Below, piece by piece: positions 1 to 9,099 of a stretch of DNA of 64,000 bases. Each line of letters begins with the position of its first letter. Within the stretch, counting starts at the first letter, position 1. The notes under the pieces are model-generated. The model made no database searches and was not told where the DNA came from. It was given only the letters and a program-made list of their open reading frames with translations. The translations under genes were made by a program, and so were the position numbers. This DNA is from Advenella incenata (lineage in GTDB: Bacteria > Pseudomonadota > Gammaproteobacteria > Burkholderiales > Burkholderiaceae_B): the NCBI RefSeq assembly GCF_004217095.1, contig NZ_SHKO01000001.1:2433652-2497651 (forward strand). Reading direction: 5' to 3'.

Positions 1-270
1 GGAGGTATGTAAAAAATAGTCCTGCCCTTTTCTAACAACCTCTCCAAACTCGTTATCAGGAATCGCATCGGCCGTCGGTGGCGAAAACCCGGTGGCACCA
101 GTTGACGCGGGTGCGCTGGCTTGCACAGGCGCAACGGCAATCGCGGCATGTTCATCTGCAGGCTGGCCGGAAACGGCAGGCGCAGCCACGGAACCAATTG
201 GCATGAGCAGGCACACCGCTGTCGTGATAACCGCAAGATGCGCGGTACGAATGAGTAAAAGACGGTTCAT
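1..270 (-). CDS. tsdA: TsdA-like dihaem cytochrome c (thiosulfate dehydrogenase), N-terminal part only
   Basis: The first 90 codons of a minus-strand gene that runs off the left edge. It opens with a signal peptide (MNRLLLIRTAHL, hydrophobic core, likely cleavage after a VAA-type site near residue 30). An Ala/Pro-rich spacer follows, then IPDNEFGEVVRKG, a motif typical of the TsdA family and related cytochromes just before the first haem domain. TsdA oxidises two thiosulfate to tetrathionate in the periplasm. No CXXCH is reached before the edge, so the catalytic His/Cys-ligated haem cannot be checked. The start codon overlaps the stop of the upstream cytochrome gene (TAATG), which suggests translational coupling. 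Pairing with a TsdB-like dihaem protein supports the call. Another cytochrome c subunit, such as a dehydrogenase partner, remains possible. Confidence 0.6.
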   Translation of the reverse strand, partial: MNRLLLIRTAHLAVITTAVCLLMPIGSVAAPAVSGQPADEHAAIAVAPVQASAPASTGATGFSPPTADAIPDNEFGEVVRKGQDYFLHTS

Positions 271-1004
271 TATTGCCCTCCTGCTTTTGCTGGCTTTTGT
301 GTTGTTGTCGTGCTGGCGGCCACAGCGCCGATATCGCTTCCAAAATAGGTACTGACGCCGTCGATTTCCTCATCAGTCAGCTTGCGCGCCAGATGCGCCA
401 TCAGACCATGCGGGTCATCTGCGCGTGTCCCCGTTTTCCAGGCGAGCAATTGATTTTTAATATACAGGGCAGACTGACCCGCCAACGCAGGGAAAGTGGG
501 CGCAACACCGATGCCACCCGGGCCATGACACTGCACACAGGCTGGCAGCCCGCGCAACCAGTCGCCGCGCTGGGCAAGCCAGGCGCCCTTCTTGCCTTTG
601 GGATAGCTGTCCTGCAGTTGCACAGCGTGACCGGGATCGATTACCGGCGACAGGGACGCATACCAGGCAGCAATGGCCTTTTTCTGCTCGGCGCTCAACG
701 CCTTGGCGATCGGCTCCATGACAGCCTGCTTGCGTCTGCCTTGTGCAAAGTCCACAAGCTGGGCTTCAAGATATGCAGCCGGCAAACCCGCAAGAAAGGG
801 AAATCCAGCCGCCGCTATACCCTCGCCATTTGCGCCGTGACAGGCCATACAGGGCGCCTGTCCGGTAATGCCTTTGGCTGCGATACTTTTACCTTGCGTG
901 ACATCATCGGCGGTCGCAATACCTATCGACAGCCAAAACAGGCTACCGGCGCCAACGATAGCCAGCATAAATATACCGCTACGCTTTTTTCGATTTCTGT
1001 TCAT
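270..1004 (-). CDS. tsdB: TsdB-like dihaem cytochrome c (c4 type)
   Basis: A 244-residue periplasmic cytochrome with two class-I haem domains. The first haem site is CMACH at about residues 52-56 and the second is CVQCH at about 156-160. Each domain has a later Met (VMEPIAKAL and GLMAHLARKLT) that could be the sixth iron ligand, as in cytochrome c4. A Lys/Arg-rich N-terminus and a hydrophobic stretch form the signal peptide. The ATG at 1004 is chosen over an upstream TTG at 1010 because AGGAG lies six bases before it. The gene is coupled to the partial tsdA. In known tsdBA operons, TsdB accepts electrons from TsdA and passes them to the respiratory chain. A stand-alone cytochrome c4 would look similar, so the name depends on the neighbour. 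Confidence 0.65.
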   Translation of the reverse strand: MNRNRKKRSGIFMLAIVGAGSLFWLSIGIATADDVTQGKSIAAKGITGQAPCMACHGANGEGIAAAGFPFLAGLPAAYLEAQLVDFAQGRRKQAVMEPIAKALSAEQKKAIAAWYASLSPVIDPGHAVQLQDSYPKGKKGAWLAQRGDWLRGLPACVQCHGPGGIGVAPTFPALAGQSALYIKNQLLAWKTGTRADDPHGLMAHLARKLTDEEIDGVSTYFGSDIGAVAASTTTTQKPAKAGGQ

Positions 1005-1194
1005 CTTCAACTCCTGATCGTAATGCTACCGAAGTTATATAACAATTATTTATTAATATATATCTATAAGTAATTTTATAGAATTGGTTGATCGGGGTAA
1101 AGCAGTCAGGCTCGGCGATTGAAAATTAGAACGAGCCAATCCAGCGCATTGACGCACCGACATCATGCACCGAAGGCCACCTTGGGTCTTTTAC

Positions 1195-1273
1195 GCACCA
1201 ATATCGAATAACCGCAAGCCAATTCAACTCACGATCGCCTGGGCGATATAGCCTTCTGCACCTTTTTGTTCCC
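1195..1273 (+). promoter_or_regulatory. Candidate NtrC enhancer region
   Basis: GCACCAATAT at 1195-1204 matches one half of the NtrC consensus (GCACCA, AT-rich centre, TGGTGC). TGCACCTTTTTGTTCC at 1257-1272 matches a left half well and a right half poorly. They lie about 210 and 150 bases upstream of the -24 element, a normal distance for an enhancer. The matches are partial, so this is a lead only. Confidence 0.35.
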
Positions 1274-1410
1274 GTCAATGCGCTTTGAACGCGCGCTCAA
1301 TGTTTCCGCACTGTCCCGCTCATAAGTGCGCCTGTCGCTGCGCGTAATTGAGTTAGGCTGGTTCCTGTTTATTGATTTGCGCGGCCCGCCACAGTAACGC
1401 AATCCGGGTG

Positions 1411-1429
1411 CTGGCACGACTATTGCTTT
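1411..1429 (+). promoter_or_regulatory. Sigma-54 (RpoN) promoter of the urt-ure operon
   Basis: CTGGCACG-ACTA-TTGCTTT matches the sigma-54 consensus YTGGCACGNNNNTTGCW at every defined position. GG is at 1413-1414 and GC at 1425-1426, giving the required ten-base separation. Transcription would begin near 1438, about 48 bases before the urtA start. Such promoters need an activator of the NtrC type, which fits nitrogen-limitation control of urea uptake. Confidence 0.85.
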
Positions 1430-1485
1430 AGCTCTATCGCTTACTCACAAATGCAATTTGCCTTTACTCATTCCGGAGCTAATAA

Positions 1486-2763
1486 ATGAAACGTCGCAAT
1501 GTTCTTAAAACCATGGTGTGCAGTCTTGCTCTTGCATTTGGCTCTGGCGCACTCAGCAGCAGCTGGGCCCAGGGTCAGATTGATCCATCCAAACCGCCGA
1601 TCAAGGTCGGCATATTGCACTCACTGTCCGGCACGATGGCCATTTCCGAAACTGTGCTGAAAAATGTCGCGCTGATGCAAATTGACGCAATCAATAAAGA
1701 AGGCGGCATTCTTGGCCGCAAGGTAGAGGCCGTCATCGTGGACCCCGCTTCCAACTGGCCCCTGTTCGCAGAAAAAGCACGGGAATTGCTTAGCCAGGAA
1801 AAAGTGGCAGCGGTTTTCGGTTGCTGGACATCGGTCTCGCGTAAGTCAGTGCTGCCGGTCTTTGAGGAACTCAATGGCCTGCTGTTCTACCCGGTTCAGT
1901 ATGAAGGCGAAGAAATGTCGCGCAATATTTTCTATACCGGCGCGGCGCCCAACCAACAGGCCATTCCTGCCGTTGAATATCTGATGAGCGAAGAAGGCGG
2001 CGATTACAAGCGCTTCTTCCTGCTCGGAACAGACTACGTCTATCCACGCACAACCAACAAAATTTTGCGCGGCTTCCTGCATAGCAAGGGTGTTGCCGAT
2101 AGTGACATACAGGAGGTCTACACCCCCTTCGGTCACAGCGATTATCAAACCATCGTGAATGATATCAAGCGTTTTGCTGCGGGTGGAAAAGCCGCGGTAA
2201 TCTCCACCATCAATGGCGACTCCAATGTGCCGTTCTATAAGGAACTTGGTAACGCCGGCGTCAAAGCGATTGATACGCCTGTCGTCGCGTTCTCTGTAGG
2301 CGAAGAGGAACTGCGCGGCATCGACACCAAACCGTTGGTCGGTCACCTGGCCGCGTGGAATTACTTTATGTCCGTGGACAATCCAACAAACTCGGCCTTT
2401 AAAAAACAATGGGCAGACTATGCCACTGCGCAAAAGCTGCCGGGCGCAGACAAACCACTGACCAATGATCCGATGGAAGCGACCGTTGTCGGATTAAAAA
2501 TGTGGAAAGCCGCCGTTGAGAAAGCGGGCAAGACTGACGTGGATGCCGTGCGCGCGGCCATGATAGGCCAGAAAGTGTCGGCCCCGGATGGCTTCGAAGT
2601 TGAAATGGGCAGCAACCATCATTTATACAAACCAGTCATGGTTGGAGAAATCCGTCCTGATGGGCAATTCGACATTGTCTGGCAAACAGAGAAGCCGGTG
2701 CGTGCCCAGCCGTGGAGCCCATTCATTGCAGGCAATGAAAAAAAACCTGATGAAGTGAAATAA
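1486..2763 (+). CDS. urtA: Urea ABC transporter substrate-binding protein UrtA
   Basis: A periplasmic urea-binding protein of 425 residues, the usual UrtA size, from the Leu/Ile/Val-binding superfamily. The N-terminus KRRNVLK followed by a hydrophobic segment looks like a Tat-type signal, with cleavage near SSWAQG. IKVGILHSLSGTMA, FGCWTSVSRKSVLP, GLLFYPVQYEGEE and FFLLGTDYVYPRTTN are characteristic of UrtA and distinguish it from amino-acid-binding relatives. It is the first gene of the operon, behind the sigma-54 promoter and about 67 bases before urtB. The ATG at 1486 is preceded by GGAGC. It delivers urea to the UrtBC permease. Confidence 0.95.
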   Translation: MKRRNVLKTMVCSLALAFGSGALSSSWAQGQIDPSKPPIKVGILHSLSGTMAISETVLKNVALMQIDAINKEGGILGRKVEAVIVDPASNWPLFAEKARELLSQEKVAAVFGCWTSVSRKSVLPVFEELNGLLFYPVQYEGEEMSRNIFYTGAAPNQQAIPAVEYLMSEEGGDYKRFFLLGTDYVYPRTTNKILRGFLHSKGVADSDIQEVYTPFGHSDYQTIVNDIKRFAAGGKAAVISTINGDSNVPFYKELGNAGVKAIDTPVVAFSVGEEELRGIDTKPLVGHLAAWNYFMSVDNPTNSAFKKQWADYATAQKLPGADKPLTNDPMEATVVGLKMWKAAVEKAGKTDVDAVRAAMIGQKVSAPDGFEVEMGSNHHLYKPVMVGEIRPDGQFDIVWQTEKPVRAQPWSPFIAGNEKKPDEVK

Positions 2764-2830
2764 ATGCGAGCAATGAACCGGCCCGATGGGCCGGTCATGC
2801 AACCGACAGCAAAAAAATGGAAAGATCCGC

Positions 2831-4477
2831 ATGAAACTCACCCCTTCCCTCGTCCGCGACTGGATTGGCAAACTGGCCATGGTTGTCGGCGTTCTGCTTG
2901 TGTCTGTCACTTCGGCATATGCCAGCACGTTGATGCCTGCTGATTTGAGCGCACTTGTTTCGGGTGCCTATGGGGAGCGCAAAGCGGCCATAGAGAAACT
3001 GGTGAATGCCGATCCTGCGCTTGCCCGCCCGCTACTGCAAAGCTTATCGCAAGGCACCCTGTTGGGCCTGCCTGATGGTCGTGTCCTGATTAAGTCCGAT
3101 CAAAACTACACTGATCCATTGACGGGTAAAAGCGTCGCACCGCCAACAGAGCCAACGCGCCAGCCAGTACTGAACAATGCACTGCGCCGACTGATCCAGA
3201 ATGCGCTGGCCTCAATGAGTCTGTTCGCCCAGGACAAGGCAACCCGTCGCATGGCCATTGACAATATGCTGAGTCGCCCGGACAGCCTGTCGGCGCAGCA
3301 GTTGGACCAGGCACTCAAGGCAGAAACCGATCCTGCGCTGAAACAAAAGCTCGATACCCTGCATGCCTTCGCGGCGGCAGCCGATCCTAGCACAGCGCCC
3401 GAGCAGCGTCTGCAGGCCGTGCAATCGCTGGCGTCGGTCAATCTGCCGTATGCACGCACCGTATTGAACAACGTTATTTCCGAAGAAAATCGTCCCCAGA
3501 GTGCGATCTCTGTTGCTGCCGCCGAATCGCTTTCCCATATTGATGCAAGGCAACGCAATTCTGCGCTTGCCAACAACGCCTTCACCGGTCTGAGCCTGGG
3601 CAGTGTACTGGTGCTGGCTGCATTGGGTCTGGCGGTGATTTACGGCCTGATCGGTGTGATCAACATGGCGCATGGCGAATTTCTCATGTTGGGCGCCTAC
3701 GCCACTTATCTGACGCAACGCGCCTTTCAGACCTGGATGCCCGAGTGGTTCGACTACTACCTGCTTGCGGCACTGCCCGTGGCTTTTCTGACAGCGGCTA
3801 CCGTGGGTATCGTGATCGAATGGCTGATTATTCGCCACCTGTACGGTCGCCCCCTGGAAAGCCTGCTGGCCACTTTTGGCGTGAGCCTGCTGATGATGCA
3901 GACGGTACGACTGATCTTTGGCGCGCAAAATGTGGACGTGTCCAATCCCATCTGGATGAGCGGCTCCTTTGCACCTCTTGCGGCATGGCTTCCGGCTTTC
4001 GTGGTTCCCTACAACCGACTCATTATTCTCGCCTTTTCTATTGCAGTTGTGATCGGCCTGTATCTGGTCCTGAACCGCACTCGCCTGGGGCTTTTCATCC
4101 GCGCGTGTACCCAGAATCGCACGATGGCAGCCTGCGTAGGCATCCGGACCCGCAAGGTGGATGCTTACGCCTTTGCACTGGGAACGGGCATTGCCGGTCT
4201 TGGCGGTGTCGCACTGTCGCAGATCGGCAATGTCGGCCCGGACCTGGGCCAGGCCTATCTGATTGATTCATTCATGGCCGTGGTGCTCGGCGGCGTCGGT
4301 CAGCTTATCGGTACCGTGCTTGGCGCTTTCGGCCTGGGCGTGCTCAGCAAGCTTGGCGAACCGTTGCTTGGCGCGGTACTGGTGAAGATTGTTATCCTGC
4401 TGCTGATCGTGGCCTTTATTCAGAAACGTCCCCAGGGCCTGTTTGCCCAGAAAGGCCGCAGCGCGGCGGAGGCTTAA
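2831..4477 (+). CDS. urtB: Urea ABC transporter permease UrtB
   Basis: A 549-residue membrane permease of the LivH type. It has a signal-like hydrophobic N-terminus, then a polar segment of about 200 residues that is peculiar to UrtB and rich in Ala/Leu. The multi-span permease domain starts near NAFTGLSLGSVLVLAALG and includes GLIGVINMAHGEFLMLGAY. The ATG at 2831 has GGAAAG upstream. An in-frame ATG at 2786 would add 15 polar residues in front of the signal segment and is less likely. It pairs with UrtC, whose gene follows five bases later, to form the channel for urea. Confidence 0.93.
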   Translation: MKLTPSLVRDWIGKLAMVVGVLLVSVTSAYASTLMPADLSALVSGAYGERKAAIEKLVNADPALARPLLQSLSQGTLLGLPDGRVLIKSDQNYTDPLTGKSVAPPTEPTRQPVLNNALRRLIQNALASMSLFAQDKATRRMAIDNMLSRPDSLSAQQLDQALKAETDPALKQKLDTLHAFAAAADPSTAPEQRLQAVQSLASVNLPYARTVLNNVISEENRPQSAISVAAAESLSHIDARQRNSALANNAFTGLSLGSVLVLAALGLAVIYGLIGVINMAHGEFLMLGAYATYLTQRAFQTWMPEWFDYYLLAALPVAFLTAATVGIVIEWLIIRHLYGRPLESLLATFGVSLLMMQTVRLIFGAQNVDVSNPIWMSGSFAPLAAWLPAFVVPYNRLIILAFSIAVVIGLYLVLNRTRLGLFIRACTQNRTMAACVGIRTRKVDAYAFALGTGIAGLGGVALSQIGNVGPDLGQAYLIDSFMAVVLGGVGQLIGTVLGAFGLGVLSKLGEPLLGAVLVKIVILLLIVAFIQKRPQGLFAQKGRSAAEA

Positions 4478-4482
4478 CACTC

Positions 4483-5631
4483 ATGACCACACCATTCAAA
4501 CTGAATATTCCTGAACGGGCCCCGCTGTTCTCACGTAGCGGCTGGCTGACATTATGCGTCGTGGTAATCGGCGTATTTCTGATGACCCTGCTGGGTACAC
4601 AGTGGGCCGCTCCCGATAGCGTGCTGCATATCAGCGACTACACACTCACGCTTGTCGGCAAGATGCTTTGCTATGCCATCGTGGCCATGTCGCTCAATCT
4701 CGTGTGGGGCTACTGCGGCATCTTGAGTCTCGGACATGGCCTGTATTTTGCCCTGGGAGGCTATGCCATGGGCATGTATCTGGTGCAGGCGCCTGCGCCC
4801 GGCCAGGAATCGGCGGGGCTGCCGGCATTTACCTTCCTGCTTAACTGGACCGAATTGCCATGGTACTGGGTCGGTACCCAGACCTTGGCCTGGGTACTTA
4901 TTCTGGCAGCGCTGGTGCCGGCAATTGTGGCATTCGTCTTCGGTTATTTCGCCTTTCGTTCGCGCATCAAGGGCGTGTATCTGTCCATCATGACGCAGGC
5001 AGTGACCTACGCGGCCATGCTCCTGTTCTTTCGCAACGAGACCGGATTCGGCGGCAACAACGGCTTTACCGATTTCAAGTCCATCGCCGGTTATTCCATC
5101 AGCGCTACCGACACCCGTACGGTGCTTTTTCTGATCAGCTTTGTGGTGCTCGTTCTGGTGTTTGTACTGGTCCAATGGATCATGAAATCCAGGTTTGGCA
5201 AGGTGATCACTGCGATCCGCGACAGTGAAAGCCGCGTCATGTTCATCGGATTCAATCCATTGCAATACAAACTGGCAATCTGGACGCTGTCGGCCGTGCT
5301 TTGCGGAATTGCAGGCGCTTTGTATGCGCCGCTGGTGGGTATCATCAACCCAGGTGAAATGTCGCCTGTCAATTCAATTGAAATGGTGATCTGGGTCGCC
5401 GTTGGCGGTCGCGGATCACTGGTCGGCAGCATCCTGGGCGTATTTACGGTCAATGGTGCAAAAACGTTTTTCACTGCATTCATGCCGGAATACTGGCTGT
5501 ACGTCCTCGGTGGCCTGTTTGTTGTGGTGACCCTGTTCATGCCCAAAGGGTTGATCGGCCTGTTTTCACGGCGTCGTCCACAACCACTCAAGGCCGACAC
5601 GAACGCGGCCCCTGCCTCGGAGGCGGTATGA
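4483..5631 (+). CDS. urtC: Urea ABC transporter permease UrtC
   Basis: The second permease subunit, 382 residues, of the LivM type, with about ten hydrophobic segments. NLVWGYCGILSLGHGLYFALGGYAMGMYL, read in two parts around the SLGHG core, is the family signature. It is followed by YLSIMTQAVTYA and VGGRGSLVGSILG. The start is five bases after urtB and the stop overlaps the urtD start by four bases (ATGA), so translation is coupled through the operon. The heterodimer with UrtB forms the membrane pore. Confidence 0.93.
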   Translation: MTTPFKLNIPERAPLFSRSGWLTLCVVVIGVFLMTLLGTQWAAPDSVLHISDYTLTLVGKMLCYAIVAMSLNLVWGYCGILSLGHGLYFALGGYAMGMYLVQAPAPGQESAGLPAFTFLLNWTELPWYWVGTQTLAWVLILAALVPAIVAFVFGYFAFRSRIKGVYLSIMTQAVTYAAMLLFFRNETGFGGNNGFTDFKSIAGYSISATDTRTVLFLISFVVLVLVFVLVQWIMKSRFGKVITAIRDSESRVMFIGFNPLQYKLAIWTLSAVLCGIAGALYAPLVGIINPGEMSPVNSIEMVIWVAVGGRGSLVGSILGVFTVNGAKTFFTAFMPEYWLYVLGGLFVVVTLFMPKGLIGLFSRRRPQPLKADTNAAPASEAV

Positions 5632-6476
5632 CTCATATCCATGCTGACACTGCCGGTGCTGGCGGCACAATCACCCATCTGGCCCATTTTGCTGAATCAG
5701 GAAAAATCGATACGACGCACGGCATCGTCCTGTATGTCGAAAACCTGACCGTTAAATTCGATGCTTTCCGCGCGATCAATGACTTGTCCCTGTACATCAA
5801 AGAAGGCGAACTGCGCTGCATTATCGGCCCCAATGGCGCCGGCAAAACGACCCTGATGGACGTCATTACCGGAAAGACCGGCCATCGTAATGCCACTATC
5901 GAAGGCCAGGTGTATCTGGGCCAGACGCTGGATTTGCTGACCATGCAGGAACCCCAGATCGCGCAACTGGGTATCGGCAGGAAATTTCAGAAGCCGTCGG
6001 TATTCGAGAGCCAACCGGTTTGGGAAAACCTCTATCTGGCCGACGCCGGAGATCGTCGCTGGCACGCCGCATTAAACGCGCGTATCACCGCAGACGTGCG
6101 CCACCGCATTGAAAGCACGCTAAGCATCATGAAGCTGGAAAGTGTTGCCTATCGGGCCGCCGGTGAACTGTCGCACGGGCAGAAACAGCGTCTGGAGATC
6201 GGTATGCTGCTAATGCAAAAGCCTGCATTGCTGCTGCTGGACGAACCGGTAGCCGGGATGACCGACCGCGAAACGGCCGAGCTGGCTGAAATACTCCATC
6301 GCATTCGCGGCACCTGCTCCATTGTCGTGGTAGAGCACGATATGGGCTTTGTCTCAAACCTGGCCGGCGATCAGGGTACCGTCACCGTCCTGGCTGCCGG
6401 AACCGTACTGGCGCAGGGAACCATGCAACACGTACAGCAGGATCCGCAAGTGATTGAATCCTATCTCGGCCGCTAA
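5628..6476 (+). CDS. urtD: Urea ABC transporter ATP-binding protein UrtD
   Basis: A 282-residue LivG-type ATPase. Walker A is GPNGAGKTTL, the signature is LSHGQKQRLEIG, Walker B is LLLLDEPVAGM, and the switch His lies in VVVEHDMGFV. The N-terminal 40 residues, rich in Thr/His/Ala, precede the ABC domain and are longer than usual; a later start is possible but no better ribosome site is evident. It overlaps urtC by four bases. It works as a heterodimer with UrtE on the cytoplasmic face. Confidence 0.93.
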   Translation: MTHIHADTAGAGGTITHLAHFAESGKIDTTHGIVLYVENLTVKFDAFRAINDLSLYIKEGELRCIIGPNGAGKTTLMDVITGKTGHRNATIEGQVYLGQTLDLLTMQEPQIAQLGIGRKFQKPSVFESQPVWENLYLADAGDRRWHAALNARITADVRHRIESTLSIMKLESVAYRAAGELSHGQKQRLEIGMLLMQKPALLLLDEPVAGMTDRETAELAEILHRIRGTCSIVVVEHDMGFVSNLAGDQGTVTVLAAGTVLAQGTMQHVQQDPQVIESYLGR

Positions 6477-6492
6477 TCAAGGAATACGTACC

Positions 6493-7188
6493 ATGCAGCT
6501 CAGCGTACAAAACGTCAATCAGTATTATGGCGGCAGCCATATTCTTCGCGATATTTCATTTGAGATAGAAGCAAATGCCCTGACCGCCTTGCTTGGTCGC
6601 AACGGCGCGGGCAAAACCACCCTGCTGCGCAGCCTGCTTGGCGTCGTACCCATTCGTGACGGGCAGATCAACTATGCAGGCAAGGACATCAGTCGAATGG
6701 GGACGGCCAGCCGTATTGCCCAGGGCATTGGTTATGTGCCCCAGGGCCGCGATATTTTTCCACGACTGAGCGTAAAGGAAAACCTGTTGGTGGGCGCCGC
6801 TACTCGCAAGATGCCCAAGGGCATTCCGGCATTCATTTACCAACTCTTCCCTGTTCTCAAGGAAATGGAACATCGCAACGGCGGAGATTTGTCTGGTGGG
6901 CAACAGCAGCAATTGGCGATTGCCCGTGCCCTCATGAGCGAGCCACGACTGCTGATTCTGGACGAACCTACCGAGGGCATTCAGCCAAATATCATTCAGC
7001 ATATCGGCAGAACGCTCAAAATTCTTGTTGAAGATCATGGAATGACAGTACTTCTTGTTGAACAATATCTGGATTTCGTCAAACTTATTGCCGATGACTA
7101 TCTTGTCATGAACCGCGGCGTCATTATTGCCCAGGGAAAAGGCATAAATATTGTTACAGACGGTATTGAACGTCACATTAGTGTGTAA
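6493..7188 (+). CDS. urtE: Urea ABC transporter ATP-binding protein UrtE
   Basis: A 231-residue LivF-type ATPase. Walker A is GRNGAGKTTLLRS, the signature LSGGQQQQLAIARAL, and Walker B LLILDEPTEGIQP, the last being typical of UrtE. The ATG at 6493 is preferred because AAGGAA lies just upstream; an in-frame start at 6454 lies inside urtD and would add a tail unlike the family. It starts 16 bases after urtD and ends six bases before ureD, so transport and urease genes are one transcription unit. Confidence 0.93.
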   Translation: MQLSVQNVNQYYGGSHILRDISFEIEANALTALLGRNGAGKTTLLRSLLGVVPIRDGQINYAGKDISRMGTASRIAQGIGYVPQGRDIFPRLSVKENLLVGAATRKMPKGIPAFIYQLFPVLKEMEHRNGGDLSGGQQQQLAIARALMSEPRLLILDEPTEGIQPNIIQHIGRTLKILVEDHGMTVLLVEQYLDFVKLIADDYLVMNRGVIIAQGKGINIVTDGIERHISV

Positions 7189-7194
7189 CCGCAA

Positions 7195-8055
7195 ATGTCT
7201 GCTGTCATGCAAACCGAAGGCTGGACTGCGAGTCTCTCATTGGCATTTTCTTGCCAACCGTCCGGGCGTAGTGCCCTGACCCACAATGCCCATACTGGGC
7301 CATTGCTGGTGCAGAAGTCGCTATATCCAGAAGGACCGGCCATCTGTCACGCCACAATACTGCACCCGCCATCTGGCATTGCAGGCGGCGACGAACTGAG
7401 CATTGCCGCGACGGTTCATGAAAATGCCCATGCAGTACTGACCACGCCTGGCGCAACTCGCTGGTATAAGGCCAATGGCAGGACAGCAACCCAGAGCGTT
7501 GAGCTTTGCATTGCCCAGAATGCAAGACTTGACTGGCTTCCCTTGGAAAACCTGTTGTTTGAACAGGCCCGGGCCAGAAACACCAGCGTGATCAGGCTCG
7601 CTGCAGGTGCCCGGGGAATCGGCTGGGACTGTTACCAGTTGGGCAGCGTGGCAACACAGGGGTATTGGCATGAAGGCACGCTTGCCATTGATTCCGCCCT
7701 TTACTATGACGAACAACTGGTGTGGGCTGAAGCCGGCCTGGTCGACGCAGAACAGTCTCTCAGGCAGAGCAGCGCCGGGCTGGGGAGCTTTCCGGTCATG
7801 GCAACCGTCTGGAGCATCGGACCGATCATCGCCGCCGAACAGATGGAGCACATGACTGCCAGCCTGCCATGGACAGAAAACCTGAGGGCGGGCGTCAGCC
7901 AGATTGAGCTGGATTCGTCCAGCAGCCTGATCCTGGTACGCCTGCTGGGCACGCGTGCCGAGCAAATCAGGCAACTGATGGTCGATTGCTGGCAACACTT
8001 GCGCCCCCTGCATCTGGGCGTCCCCGCGACGCCCTTGCGGCTTTGGTTCACGTGA
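7195..8055 (+). CDS. ureD: Urease accessory protein UreD
   Basis: A 286-residue scaffold protein of urease maturation. [29 protein letters not shown] and [13 protein letters not shown] (each recognised in parts) are conserved UreD features, as is [14 protein letters not shown]. UreD binds apo-urease first and then recruits UreF and UreG, forming a tunnel through which nickel reaches the active site. It begins six bases after urtE. The C-terminus ends with [13 protein letters not shown], as in many UreD proteins. Confidence 0.93.
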   Translation: MSAVMQTEGWTASLSLAFSCQPSGRSALTHNAHTGPLLVQKSLYPEGPAICHATILHPPSGIAGGDELSIAATVHENAHAVLTTPGATRWYKANGRTATQSVELCIAQNARLDWLPLENLLFEQARARNTSVIRLAAGARGIGWDCYQLGSVATQGYWHEGTLAIDSALYYDEQLVWAEAGLVDAEQSLRQSSAGLGSFPVMATVWSIGPIIAAEQMEHMTASLPWTENLRAGVSQIELDSSSSLILVRLLGTRAEQIRQLMVDCWQHLRPLHLGVPATPLRLWFT

Positions 8056-8110
8056 TGACGTTGCGCTTGCGACCTATTTTAAACATTTAACTAAACATTC
8101 CGAGACTACC

Positions 8111-8413
8111 ATGGACCTGACACCACGAGAAAAAGACAAACTGCTGATATTTACCGCTGCACTACTCGCAGAAAGGCGTCGTAACCGAGGGCTGAAACTG
8201 AACCACCCTGAGTCTGTGGCACTGATCACCGCAACGCTCCTGGAAGGTGCACGGGACGGCAAAACGGTGGCCGAGCTCATGCATGCTGGTACGCAAGTGC
8301 TTACCCGCGATGATGTCATGGAGGGCGTACCGGAAATGATTCCGGATATCCAGGTCGAGGCCACTTTTCCGGATGGCACCAAACTGGTAACGGTTCACCA
8401 CCCCATCGTTTGA
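8111..8413 (+). CDS. ureA: Urease gamma subunit UreA
   Basis: A 100-residue structural subunit. [57 protein letters not shown] and [10 protein letters not shown] are strongly conserved in gamma subunits. As separate 100- and 102-residue gamma and beta chains, this is the three-subunit bacterial form of urease (UreABC trimer of heterotrimers). A 55-base gap separates it from ureD, with no clear terminator. ureJ follows before ureB. Confidence 0.96.
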   Translation: MDLTPREKDKLLIFTAALLAERRRNRGLKLNHPESVALITATLLEGARDGKTVAELMHAGTQVLTRDDVMEGVPEMIPDIQVEATFPDGTKLVTVHHPIV

Positions 8414-8472
8414 ATCCACACCCAACGCCAAATCACCCTCCATTCATTTATAGATTCACAAAGGAAAATATC

Positions 8473-9090
8473 ATGTTCCATACTTTTCCCAACCGATTAC
8501 GTTATTGCCTGGCGGTGCTTGTCCTCACCGGCCTGCCTCTGACCGCACTTGCGCATCCCGGTCATTTTGAGCACATCGATGCCATGTCCATGTTCAATCA
8601 AGGGCTGCTTCATCCACTTACGGGCCCAGACCATCTGCTGGCCATGCTGGCCGTGGGTATCTGGAGTGCCATGGCATACCCCTCGTTAAAAAGAGCCGTT
8701 TATATCCCACTTTCTTTTTCCAGCATTCTTCTTTTCGGCGCCCTGATGGGCATCGCCGGAATGCAAGTTCCGTTGGTAGAACCACTGATCATGGCCTCAC
8801 TGCTGGTGCTCGGTCTAATGCTGGCAGGCATGGCACGCTTGTCTCTGATAACCGGTTCAGCACTGGTTGCATTCTTTGCTTTTTTCCATGGTGCGGCCCA
8901 TGGCATGGAACTGCCTGAAGGAGGCGCCGCAAGCCTGTTTATCGTGGGATTCATGCTTTCCACGCTGTTTATCCACTGCGCCGGAATGGTAGCGGGTGCC
9001 ATCATGACACGCCACAAAACCTGGGTTGCCCGGTTAACGGGTGCCGGTATTGCCTCATATGGCGCAGTGCTGTTATTAACCGGACAATAA
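8473..9090 (+). CDS. ureJ: HupE/UreJ-type nickel permease
   Basis: A 205-residue membrane protein. A signal peptide ends near LTALA, leaving a mature N-terminus HPGHFEH that can bind metal. HPLTGPDHLLAMLAVG contains the HX5DH nickel motif of the HupE/UreJ family, and FFAFFHGAAHGMELP is a second His-rich membrane motif. About six hydrophobic segments follow. The ATG at 8473 is chosen because AAGGAAA stands just before it; a TTG at 8410 overlapping ureA would place polar residues before the signal. Its place between ureA and ureB implies that it supplies nickel for urease. Confidence 0.9.
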   Translation: MFHTFPNRLRYCLAVLVLTGLPLTALAHPGHFEHIDAMSMFNQGLLHPLTGPDHLLAMLAVGIWSAMAYPSLKRAVYIPLSFSSILLFGALMGIAGMQVPLVEPLIMASLLVLGLMLAGMARLSLITGSALVAFFAFFHGAAHGMELPEGGAASLFIVGFMLSTLFIHCAGMVAGAIMTRHKTWVARLTGAGIASYGAVLLLTGQ

Positions 9091-9099
9091 GGAGCCAGC

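Larger units (their letters stand above)
1005..1485. other. Regulatory intergenic region between tsdB and urtA
   Basis: About 480 bases with no convincing gene, separating divergent genes. The left third (1020-1085) is very AT-rich and probably holds the tsdB promoter. The right part holds a sigma-54 promoter and candidate NtrC half-sites, listed separately. GCACT and AGTGC form an inverted pair near 1308-1330. The open frame on the minus strand at 1229-1417 has no ribosome-binding site or recognisable product. Confidence 0.6.
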
